Below are positions 13,153 through 23,995 of a DNA stretch of 64,000 nucleotides, in pieces (position 1 is the stretch's first letter; every line of letters begins with the position of its first letter). This stretch comes from Calliopsis andreniformis. Taxonomy: Eukaryota > Arthropoda > Insecta > Hymenoptera > Andrenidae. The stretch covers positions 28,308,001 to 28,372,000 of the forward strand of contig NC_135064.1 in assembly GCF_051401765.1 (NCBI RefSeq). Reading direction: 5' to 3'. A program made the position numbers and the translations under genes. The notes under the pieces were generated by a model, which saw nothing but the letters and a program-made list of their open reading frames with translations, ran no database searches and had not been told where the DNA came from.

Positions 13153-15468
13153 GTAAGTGCCGCGAATCCTCTTGTACCCGTGGCCTTCGTCTCGCTGGAC
13201 ATGCCTCCCCTCTTCTCCTCCTTCTCTTCCTCCCGGCTCACCCTGACGCTGATCATGAACCTTTTTCCTCGTTTTTCGATACCGATGGACTCCAGATACC
13301 TTCGACTTGGCGGGGAACTCGATATCATAGTTGGTGGTCGGTAACGAGAGCGATCGTTACGAACACTGTAATTGCGTTTTGAAACTGTTCGATGGCGGAG
13401 CTGGGGAAGGCGAGAGCTTCTGGAGAAAAGAGCGCTGGAGATAGGGATCTCTGACGGTGAGACACGTTCAAGTTGCTTCGCGGTACGTTAACGTTTGCGT
13501 CGATCGCTAAAATCGACGCAGTGGTCGTCTCTTTAGCGAGTCGAAGCTCTCGTCGTCGTGAGTCAGCCAGCCAGTTTTTAAACTTCGCTCCTCGCCAAGT
13601 GTAAATCGATGGCTGCGGCTGGCTTTTCGCTCTCGTTTGCGCGAGGAGTTAATCAGGGTAAACAGACTTCATTGTTCCGTAACGGCGCAGATAAAAAGAG
13701 CGCGGGTTCGCGTTGGACACGGTGCTCGTGCCAAATCAGTGTTTATGCTTAAAATTATGACCGGTCGAGTAACAGCCTTTGGAAATATCGTCGCCGACCG
13801 ACGAGGGTTCTCAATTCCCGCGCGTGCTCATTGTGCCTGTCGATTTTTTTCTGTCGCGTCTCGCGCCCGCGGATTCACGCTTCACCCTGTGGAAGAAGAG
13901 ATAGGCGCTTATAAAAAAGAGAAACAAAGGACTCGAAACGAGGATAAATTGATATACCTGTCGGTTATTGCCGTAATAATTTACATTGACAGCACTATCT
14001 ATATGTAAATGCACGATCGTCCACTCGCGCTGGCAATCGATATTCGATCGATCAAGAATTATTTATATTATACGGCGTCACGACGCGACGTAAGCGGGAA
14101 AATTTAAATACGTTTCAGCGGATTACCGTCATTCTAACACGCGTTAATGGACGGCGTCGTTCAGCGATACCACAGGATCTTTTATTTATGTTACGATTAT
14201 TCAACTCAAACCTCATGCACGACGCGATCGCGCGATTTATGCGCCGACTGACCTGGATGCGTTTCTGCGTTTCGAAGTTTCTCGCGCGGCCTATCCTATC
14301 GATCAATCGCTACGTGACGGTATTCGCCGTTCTAACGCGATCAATACAGGCAATCAGGCAAACCTTCAGAGTCTTATTTCAATTTCTCTTGTCATAGGTG
14401 TACAATAATTTCTCAAACGGCGGTGTGGTCATCGCCAAGCAAATTCCATTCCAGTGACACAGATTCACGAAAAAAGAATCTTCAGTACCTCGAAGGTGGG
14501 CCACAGCCTAGATCACTAACTCGATACTCGTCTAATAAGAAAGTAAATTGAGTTGTATTTTGGCAGTAGAGTGTAGAGAGTGAAAGAAGAGGGTGACGGA
14601 GCACCCCTGGCCGAAATGATCCCCTTACCAGCAGCCAGCTCGTTGTTTCAGCGGGAGTGTATAAAATACGGGACTTGTTAACAATGTTCGCACCTACGGG
14701 CCCGTGTGCGAGGCCCGATGCATACGTGTACCTGGTCACCCATAAACGCGGTGCACCGCGGCGAGGGGCCTTTCGGCGACGCCGACCTTCGCCCCGAGAT
14801 CCACCCGAGATATTTTATTCTCGGAGGATTTTTACGAGCCGATATATCACGCATCGACCGGGCCCCGTCGGGGTTGCCGTTACACTCGTTCGCAGCGGCC
14901 CGAAAAGGGCCAGGGTGCGACTCTCCTCGCCCTTCTGACCCCTACGACGGGGCGCGGATTCGTGGACCAATCTTCCCTCGCTGTGAGCGCGCCGCGTTTG
15001 CGATAAATTAATATCGTGTAAGCTGTGGTTCGAGCAGAATGCGCTGGAGGTACCTCTGCCATTCTGCTTCTTGTTTCTTCATTTCGAGGGACCAAGAGAA
15101 CTGAACACCGAGGCATCTGAATGGACATCGACTTGTGATACATAATACCTTGCGTTCTAAGCTGTAAGAAGAAACAAGAGAAGAAACAATTTGGTCAAAA
15201 TTCAAATCTCAAAGTTCTATTTAAGTGTATTGAAATTTTCAATTCCAAAGGTAATTCTCTTGAATAGCTATCGAGAGTAATTCCAGCGAGATTCTCTGAA
15301 ATCGCATATAAGCTTTAAGCTTGAGCTGGAGCAAGTCGATTGGTCGTAGATCTGAAAGTACTCTGAAGAATCGCGGAACAGGCTATATGTAGTCGTAGAA
15401 ACGAGTTATGCGACTCGACCTCCACCCATTGAAGTATACACGAGCAGGACTATTACGCATAGACGGTA

Positions 15469-15503
15469 CACGTGTTTATTATTCGTTTAGCGCGGCACAC
15501 GTG
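15469..15503. promoter_or_regulatory. Two CACGTG E-boxes, 29 bp apart
   Basis: CACGTG occurs at 15469-15474 and 15498-15503, both within ACACGTG, in a GC-rich block. bHLH and bHLH-PAS proteins bind this core. Function is not shown by sequence alone. Confidence 0.25.
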
Positions 15504-17040
15504 CGCGCCGCGTCCAGTCTCGCGTGTGCGTGCAATGCGCGCGAAAGACAAGACCGCGGGACGTTCATAATTCATGGGAGGGGACGGTGCTCGGGTCCCC
15601 TTAGCGAACACGAGCCGCGGGACTTATTGGCCGCGTCGCATCCTTAATATCTTACCTTAATATCTTTTTGAAATTCCGATTTATTTGAGAAAAGCCAACT
15701 CCCTCTGGAGCGAGCGACTCTCCTGAGAACCGCACTGTCTCAGCTTACTCACGCTCGCGATCGATCCTCTGGAGGACCGAGAATGACGTGGATCGCGATC
15801 TGATCTTCCTTCAGAGGTTTCACGCGCTATCAAAGAATCATCCTCGACAGCTGCACAAAATGTAGATATACGATCCCATTTTTTCTTTCGTTTGGCAACT
15901 ATGTAGCATCCGTCTAGATTCAAAAGGATCACAGACCGTAGTGAACCCTCGAGACGTTCAAAGCGATCCTCGAAACGGCGTCGCTGACCAACCGGTTCAC
16001 TTATCGATTTTCTGCCTCCAACTCGTTTTTTCCTTTTAGGACACTCCTTGGCGTGGCCGCACGAGAAACGAGCATCGCTGCGTGCGGTGTATCGACGACC
16101 TTTCGCGTGGTTCTTCGAGTCCTTGCTCCACCCGCGGAAATTCCGCGGATGCAAGCCGTCGCGCGGTGGAATTCCATAATTGGCACGGGTTATTATTTAT
16201 TTGCCGCGGCTGACACGCGCGCGGGCGTGTTCCTTTCGATCGGGGACCTTTCTCCTCGCGAGAATTCCGCGCGATCGTTGGTCCGGGATCGATGTCCGTC
16301 TACTTGCTCGATCGTTTGGCCGCCGACCGACCGCTTAGCGTCATTAACATTTTTTTTACTTCCCGGGGAATACATTCTTCGCATTGCTGTCCTGTTAACA
16401 CGTCGTTCAATTCACCGCGGCGTTGGTTTATGGTTTATGGAGCGCAAAGAATGAAAGTTTACTCAGTATTGAGTAAACGTTTCTCAGAGTTGGTTCATGT
16501 ACAGTAAGTAATATTTCAGCTTATTTGCCTTTTGAACTTCCTGAGGGGTTCAAATCATATATCTCATTTGCTTTATGTCTCTTTTATGTAACTATTAAGT
16601 GGGCTGCAACGTGTTCACGTCAAAGGTGATATAACTCAATTGCTTTTGGCAAGGGTTTTTCAAACTATGACAATCCTGGCTTATTCTTAAGTTCACAACG
16701 CCCCCAGGTACATATTATCCCTTGAACGACTGGAGTTGATACGAACAGTTGTCCTTTGCGAGATTCATCGTCATTTAATCATCCACAATGGGCGTAACCA
16801 ATCGACGTGGAGAAAGGTTCGTAGTCACGATTTGTTCGCGAGACAGGGGGCACGTTTACCAGGAAAGAGCGTCCCGTGTCAAAGTGCCATCAGCTATCGG
16901 GGTCTGACTTGAGTGCTACTTGCTGGAATCGACGAAACGTGAACTGTCATCGGGCACACATTCTCCTAGTAGTGAGAATTACGGTGATGAAACGGGCAAA
17001 GTTTGAAGTAGCGAATCGTGAGTGCATTAAATCAGGTGTG

Positions 17041-17151
17041 AAATTTCAAATTTTCAAATATTTGAATTTCTAGCTGTCAGTTTTGCAAAAAATGTATTCC
17101 AATTTTCAAATGCTCAAGTTTTCACATTTTTAAATATTCAACGTTCAAATA
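17041..17151 (+). repeat. Degenerate AT-rich TTTTCAAA-type repeat
   Basis: Repeated variants of AAATTTTCAAAT and TTTTCACATTTTTAAAT occur without exact periodicity. It is similar in sequence, on the opposite strand, to the 8-bp minisatellite at 41458-41577. Confidence 0.5.
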
Positions 17152-20100
17152 TTAAAGCAGACAAGGCTATTATAGTGGAACTGTCACGTGTCGCATGTGA
17201 CGGCGGCATTTCCCGAACGGACTCCCTTAGGAGAAATAGCTTCCATCAGCCATTACGCTATTATGGTTCATTTTCGTTGAACAGCCGACGATCGCAAGGT
17301 GTGGCCGTGTCAGGATGAAAAGTCAAGTCTCGAGCCGAGACAATAGCGATCGATCCCCTGGGGACGGGCGACTCAATCGGAAATTGCCGATGAATAGGGA
17401 CGATAGATGGAAACTCGGTCTATTAAAACGTCTAGTCATTTTTTTGGCCGCTTTCGCCCCGACCGTTGGCCAAGATGGGCCGCGAGATCTCGATCCTTGC
17501 CGTAGGCGGCTGCCTATCCCCCATCTCGCAGCAAAGATTTCCTTCGATATCGCGTTACGATTATTACTGTTATTATTATGGCATTCCTTTGCCAAATAAC
17601 GATGGTCCCTTGGTGTCTTTATTCCACTTTTCGTTGTATTTTCATTAGAAATCTTGGGATCTGTTTCTGGTAGCATATTGCTAGTCCTGCTCTCCTTGAG
17701 CGGAACAAGAAGATCGAAAAGGAATTAAAATCACCTTGTCGAAGACAAGTTACTCGGTATTCTATATACGTACCCAATCTCACTCCACGAATGAACGCAG
17801 GCGAGTTATTAAATCTCGGAGGGCGTGACAGGGATGGAGTCACGAAATAACGTGGCATTGTTCTTCTTATCGCATTAAAAAAGAAATCCCAAGCGCGTGG
17901 CTAGGTTGGAAGCTGAACTGCACGCTGGCGCGATCGTCGTTTCACGGGAGAACCCGTAGGATTAAGTTCTCTACCCCCGTTTGTTCGACACGACCCTCAG
18001 TTATTTTTCCCATTGCCCACCAGCTGTAATAATGAGATTTAAAAAGCACCCTCTGCCCGGCTTTCGGCTACCTGTTCGAACGTGCACAACTGCGTAAGCA
18101 CGCGGGGACGACGAGTACCGGAAACAAAAAGGTAGAAAAGGAAGGATCGAGTAATTTTCAGCTGAACGATGGGCCATTTCCCACGGGCTTGAAATCCCCT
18201 GATCTGCGGCTTTTAACAATTTTCCTAAATAATTGAGACTTACGGAGGCCAACGGCGAGTAAACGTTTCCTGGATGCTTGTCCTGGCTTCACAGTGCTAA
18301 TCCAATTCCCCTTTTCCTCTTCGTTTCACCCTCGTTACCTTTCCCCTTTTTTCTTTATCTACTTGTGAATAATTTACCTGTTATCTCTTCGCTCTATACA
18401 TGTAGGTATATCACATATGATTTAAGAAAAGTTATAAAAAATTCTCCGCCAAAAGCCATGCATCGGAGCACAAGATTTTAGGGCAAAGGAACGCCTGCAT
18501 CCCTTTGCGATTTTCGTGGTCGACTTGTTCTCGAAGAATCCCTCTGCGTGCTCTGTCTTGAAGAACGTCGGGACGTTTCACGCTACATGGATCAAGCGCG
18601 ACGGCAATCGGGGCGATATTATTTCATCGGTCGGAAATGGGGTAGGGTGGCGGTCAGAGCGAAAGTTAGCATAGGCCGTGACTTAGTGCTCCTGAGGGTG
18701 CCGTCTGTCACCCCCGGGTCTGGCGAACCTTTCTTATTTTGCGATATTTTGTCGTCGCCGCCGCGATATTTATCGTCCACGCAGGACCCTGCCCTCTCTT
18801 TTTCTCCCTTGTTATAGCCTGGTCTGCGATACGAAATAATCTTTGCGCTCCGCTCTCGAAGGGGACTAATCGACCTGCTCTGAATTTTTCAATTCCTTTG
18901 GAACACTTTTATGACGAATTGCTTGGCGTTGTGGTACAATTAATTTACGGTGTCGCGATAAATTCAGCATGAAAAATAAAACTATGAAGTCTTCTGTCAA
19001 TTAAGATGAATTCCTAGAAGTAGAATTAGAGTTGTTTTGGGGGTATTAATATTTTTAATTATTATACAATTGAAGATAGAATATACAACACAATCTCAGT
19101 CGAAGATTTATAATATTTGTGTTCCTGAAGATTCACAGAGGTTTTTACCGATTTCAGAGATCCCGAAGAATTATATATTCTTCGGTTTTTGGCAAGCTTT
19201 CCTCTCCCACAAAATACGCGGGTCTTTCATGGCTGTTCGGCCGGTTAATTCCGCTACATTTGAACACGACCCGAGGAAAACGGGCAGATATATCACGCAA
19301 ATTGCCATTGTGGCCGCGACAATATGCTAAACGTAGCCAGACTGTTAGCATTTCATTATTCCGCCACACATAAAACGCATCGGGATAAAGAACGACCTCA
19401 CTCTACTCTTCTCTTTTCTATTCTGTTGCGTTTTCCCTGACATGAACACGTGGCCGTGCAGTTTTCTGGTCGAGGGGAGGTGCCAATTGCTTATTTCCAT
19501 AGCCAACGTGTCGAAAAGACTGACATAGAAGAAAGTTGAAGGAAAGACTGGTGTCATAAATATGAAGTGGAGATAACAGATAGAATAATTTTTTGATTGC
19601 TAAGCACACAGATAATGAACTGCAATTAAAATGTGTATCTTCACACGTCTGAAAAGAATTGTAATGCCCAACAGTGAAAGGGTTAACGAAGGGGACAATT
19701 AGAAGCTTACACGATGAGTATTTGAATTAATAAGTTGTATTAAACTTCCAGAGAAATGATCACAGAGTCGAAAATCAGTTTCCACCTTATTCCGAAGCTT
19801 TTCAGCATTGTGTGCGGCAGCTGGGGAAGATCACCACGCATATTTCATGGAATCGGATCGCTACGCGTCCTGAGCGCGAGGAAGAGGCCAATGGGTAGAA
19901 ACGAGCGAAGTTCGGACTGTTCGGACACGACGAAACGGGGACGAGGGAGATTTGATCAGCGAAACGCGTAGACCAGCTTAAACCCTCCAACTCATTAATG
20001 GGGCTGTAGACTCGGCCGGTCGCTCGCTCTACACGCTTTGCTCGCCAGCTTTATACTTGAGGTTTAATTCGCACTGGTCAAATTAATTTGCGAACGATGA

Positions 20101-20152
20101 ACGAGTTGCCGGTCGTGCTCTCACACGTTGTTAACGTTGCATTTCGAGCAGA

Positions 20153-20182
20153 GGGGGCAGGGCGGTGGCGGGGGCGGGGGGG
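20153..20182 (+). other. G-quadruplex motif
   Basis: G runs at 20153-20157, 20160-20162, 20170-20174 and 20176-20182 are separated by loops of 2, 7 and 1 bases. Confidence 0.65.
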
Positions 20183-20419
20183 TGAGAGATTAGCCCCGTT
20201 CATTAAACACGAACGCAGTACATCCACCAGCGGATTTGCCCGCGGCATATCGCATCGACGTCATCGTCCTCGAGCGCAGCCGAATTTTCCTACTTTCCTG
20301 TCCCAGTTCCATCCCTCTCGCCCCCACATCCTCTGTAATCAACCCCGCAATCGGCTAGAATTCGACCAACGCGTTTCTGGACATCAGGCTGATCAACTTC
20401 GACGGGAAGTCTCTTGAAA

Positions 20420-21480
20420 ACAACTGTTTCCTGCGATTCTGCTAGCAAATGCGATTCGATAGAAAATGGTGTTGAGAATTAGCTTGCAAAAAACATTTAT
20501 TTTTCTATGGATCGAGCTTCATTACGTTCCGAGAAAGTAGTCTGTGTTCCATAATACGGAAAAGGAAGTTACGTTTTTTGATGCCATTAATGTAATGCAA
20601 TTAGAGGCTCTTATTATCATGCTATTTTATCTTTATACCCCAATAATGACTGTAAGACTATAACTTGTTCCATTGTTTTATTATTAACCCAACTTTGTTA
20701 CTAATTAATTGAAAGAGATTTAACGAACCTCAGAAAAACTTATCTGATGATTTTTAAAAGAAATCGATACTGTGTATTTTTATTGCGTATACCTTAGTCT
20801 CGAGTAATGAGAGAATTTGTAGTTTTCATAATTCCTAACTTTTTTAATCTCAAGAAGGAACTAAAAATATTGTGTCTCTGAGTTGTGTAATTTGAAACTG
20901 AAATTCAATATTTAATAGAAATTGTTAAACCATCGAATATCGAACGGTAAAGCAATTATAATCGAATGACAAGTTTCTCCAACAGTTACTGTTTTGCAAT
21001 GTAATTCCATTCTCGCGTTAACAGATTGTAACGGATATTCGTATTTTAGTCAAGTAACATGTTTAACAACACGCGTGTATGTTGCACGATGGTTTTGCGA
21101 TCGCAATTACAATGATAATCGTCTTCGCTACTCTGATCCACGCTACTATTGATTGGGAATACATGTTCGCGCAATTTCTGTATGTAATCCATATCCGCGT
21201 AATTAATTACCGCTCCCTGATATGCTGTAATGTCCATCATTGGTTCGAGATACATGTACTTATGCTTTGTTCAGTTTTGCTCTTCGGTTTCATTGTTAAA
21301 GTACCTACCGTATCTGTAGGTATATCGAAATCCTATATGTTCATTTGTCCAACATGAATTTTAAAAAATTCAGCTTATCAGTAAAACAAATTTGTATTGA
21401 TTTGAGAAAGTTTTTAGATTATTCTTCGATTTGCTTCAAAATTAAATTCAGATGTTGCACTATTGCAGAGTTCATCTACC
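20420..21480. other. AT-rich island, about 1 kb
   Basis: One of the two longest AT-rich stretches in the window. No gene is seen. Overlapping frames on both strands near 21046-21357 are short and hydrophobic only because of T richness. It contains a paired-type homeodomain dimer site at 21199-21210. Confidence 0.6.
21199..21210. promoter_or_regulatory. Paired-class homeodomain dimer site (P2-like)
   Basis: GTAATTAATTAC is a perfect 12-bp palindrome containing TAAT-TA-ATTA, the P2 arrangement bound by paired-class homeodomain dimers. It lies 2.7 kb upstream of the basonuclin-like exon. Confidence 0.3.
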
Positions 21481-23854
21481 TTCTTCGTTTGGAAACCAGA
21501 ACATGTTGAATGGTAAAGTCGAGGGTGATAATCGGGGAGGGGTCTCTTTTGAAAGTGACAGCTACAATCGATGTTCCCTATTTTGGCGGAGTTCAGCTAG
21601 CAGGGTGTTCTAGTACTACTTTCGGCCACGAGACCTTTTCAGTGGCTCGATGCAATGAAATTTCCGCACTTAATGTCTCTTTCATTCCTTGTACATTCAT
21701 TATCATAAGCGAATATTTATCATTCCTTCGACAAAAAAGAATATTCAAAATTTGCATACCTACAGAAATGATTTCTATTCGACTGTTTGTTGGTAAATTT
21801 AATTCCTTAAAGAACAATGTTCGCGAACGCAGGCCACTGTGCTCGCTGCATGGACAAGTGGTATGTACCTGTGTTCGCGAGCAGCACGCGAGCACAGCGA
21901 CGCAAACGCGTTTCATTAGCTGAACGGAACGAGCCGATTAATCACCCAGACTGTGTGCGTGCGTGTAGTTTTCGAAAAGAAAGGAACGGCAAATTGATGA
22001 ACTCGTCGGCAGGCTGGCAGACAGCGTCGTTGGCCGGTGTCTAATCGGAAGATATACAACCGCGAAAAATATACAGAAGCTGCTCGTGGCGTCCTTAAGC
22101 GGGGAGTAAGTATTAAACGGGAGGAACGGCGATGATAAAACGCCGCAACGGCGGCACCGAGCTGGCAATAAATGTTTCGTGGCTCGTAAAAATGTTATTG
22201 CTTTTCGTCCGCCACGATAGCGGAAGACAGTCCGCGAAAGTGAAGGGTATGCAAAGAAACGAGGGGACAAACGGGGTGTTGTCTCCTCGCGCTGAAAATG
22301 CGGCCATGTGGTGCAAGTCGTTTGCCTCTCGATCCGTACAGGGAACAGGGGGAACCGACCAAGAGTCGGTTTATACCATGACAGTATTAAAATTGATAGT
22401 AACATTATCGTATTATTATCTTCTTATTATACATTTTCGATATCTAGAATTCCTATCTCCTTTGCTTAAAATTGTTTCTACAAAGCTTCCAGAAGCACAA
22501 CGTTACAAGTCCACGGTGTTCAGTCCTGAAGATAGGGTCAATTAACTCAGAGTCAGAATATAAAACGCGAAACGGGAAGGTTGTTTTATGCGGGCATATC
22601 CCCTCTCCGCCTTAGCAAGCAACCGCTAATATCGCCATATAATCTGTCGCTGTTTCGAATAAATAACCCGCTGTGCGGCTAATAAAATTCGCCGGCTGCG
22701 AAATTTTGTCGGCGAGGCCGTTGTGAACGTCGACGTTTACTCGCGACAGAAGATTTCCCGCGAATGAGCTTCCACGGTGGCACGGGATGCTGTCTGTATA
22801 AAGACACATGGCCAACTAAGGTAGCTCGCGCGTTGCTTCATTTGTCTTTATATCGGCGGTACGCACCGCAAAAACGCTATAACGGCGTGCCACCCCCGCT
22901 TCTGTTCTGCCATCACGACACATTCACGCGAAAATATCTTCCCCTCTTGCGAGGCACGATGCTCCGTGCATGGGTCTTCTTTTTCAGTGGAGCAATAAGG
23001 GATTTCCTATTCAACCCCTTAGACAAGAAGTGACTGTTGTTATTTTGCTGAATGATAATATATAACACTTGTGAGTCTGCTAGAATTTACTTTTCTCTCC
23101 CCCTTCTAGATATCTTGCCTGTCAATTGTGGGACAAAAAACCTATGGTAATAAAAATGACATTTATCGATAAAGAATTTTTATTTGAAGTGCAGATTCGT
23201 GTCAGTGGACGGGGAACTTTTTAGCGCGCGAATGCTGAAGGAGGAAGAAATTAAGATTTTTTTCGCTACCGGCAGGTGAAGGGATACCCAGCGCAAAATA
23301 AACTTCTCTGCCGCGTACGTAAAGTAATACTCGATCCAGAAGGCTTGCTCGGCTCGTTCCCGCCCCGGGGGCAAGATTGGACGGTGGTTCCCAAGGGGTT
23401 AATTTCGTGCCGAAGCTCGGAAAATATTCACGGTTCCTTAAAATCCTACCGGTCCTCGTCTCTTACGAGCTTCCTCTGGGGTGGCATTATGCCAAACGGT
23501 CACTCAAAATACCACACCCCCTTTTTTCCAACTTGCCTGCGGCAACGATCCTTTAATCCGCGCCAAACTGTCCAGGTTATTTCCCCCCTCCCCAAGTGAA
23601 AAGCCGACGAATACAAATTTTCCCCCCACTTTGCACCTTTTTCTACCAGCTTAATAAGAGGTCACCTTCCAAAGGCGGCGATTCATGTAGTATGTGTTTA
23701 ATCTTTGCTGGGTTCACTGTAACCTATATAGGTATCGTTTGGTGAGGATTTGAGCCCCATTCGATTTCCAAGCATTAAGTTGCTTAAGCTTGGTGTTCGA
23801 AAAAGAAAGCGAAAGTTATTTAATGGAAAATTGATTCCAAATATAAATACAGTG
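21481..23854. other. Non-coding DNA immediately upstream of the exon
   Basis: No exon was found. The GC-rich part at about 22090-22380 and 22560-22980 carries several TTTATG/AATAAA-type homeodomain-like cores. It also has an imperfect inverted repeat around 22685-22710. It becomes AT-rich towards the acceptor. Confidence 0.5.
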
Positions 23855-23886
23855 TTTTTAGTCATTATTTCTATTTTTGGTTTCAG
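23855..23886 (+). other. Splice acceptor and polypyrimidine tract of the basonuclin-like exon
   Basis: The 32 bases before the exon are rich in T and end in TTTCAG, a consensus 3' splice site. There is no AG in the last 20 bases before the terminal one. The acceptor falls exactly where the similarity to basonuclin begins. Confidence 0.82.
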
Positions 23887-23989
23887 TCCATCAGGTGTAC
23901 GATCAATGGGTGCACTTGTGACTCCTTCACCCCAGGGAAGCGGCATATTCGGTATTGCGAGAAGTGTCACCATGGATGGGTGCCTCACG
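23887..23989 (+). CDS. Internal coding exon of a basonuclin-like zinc-finger protein (N-terminal basonuclin domain)
   Basis: Read in the frame starting TCC at 23887, the exon gives 34 codons plus one base. The peptide opens S-IRCT and carries the spaced residues C4, C9, C11, then PGK at 16-18. It ends with CEKCHHGWVPH, where C24, C27, H28/H29 and H34 could bind zinc. From memory, vertebrate BNC2 reads IRCT..C.C.CF.PGK....R.C..CKHGWVAHALDKL at the same place with identical spacing. Residue 13 is Ser, where BNC2 has Cys and BNC1 has Ser. Basonuclins are nuclear transcription factors with later paired C2H2 fingers, which are not in this window. The exon starts in phase 0 and ends in phase 1, so the next exon should begin with two bases completing Ala, followed by Leu-Asp-Lys-Leu. 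No in-frame ATG lies between 23887 and the upstream in-frame stop at 23821-23823, so an upstream coding exon is required. Family assignment is firm; the choice between a true basonuclin and a disco-related paralog is inference. Confidence 0.88.
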
Positions 23990-23995
23990 GTGAGT
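23990..23995 (+). other. Splice donor of the basonuclin-like exon
   Basis: GTGAGT directly follows CAC-G and matches the 5' splice-site consensus. It interrupts the family motif between His34 and the alanine expected next (HGWVxH-A). Confidence 0.85.

Larger units (their letters stand above)
13153..20419. other. Non-coding DNA, presumed intron
   Basis: No coding exon was recognised. Visible items are paired CACGTG E-boxes (15469-15503), a short hairpin (16457-16478), a degenerate AT-rich TTTTCAAA tract (17041-17151), another hairpin (19163-19185), a palindromic CAAATTAATTTG (20079-20090) and a G-quadruplex motif (20153-20182). No upstream donor with an in-frame ATG compatible with phase 0 was found. 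Confidence 0.5.

Noticed and set aside
14660..14667. TATAAAAT and other TATA-like words (for example near 22556, 42377, 61014)
   Set aside because: Their number matches chance, and none is followed by a recognisable transcript start or coding exon.
16457..16478. Hairpin with 9-bp stem and 4-base loop
   Set aside because: Perfect 9-bp stems with short loops are expected about twice in a window this size. The arms are too short for a microRNA precursor.
19163..19185. Hairpin CCGAAGAAT / ATTCTTCGG with 5-base loop followed by T run
   Set aside because: It looks like a bacterial terminator, but the context is eukaryotic and the frequency is as expected by chance.
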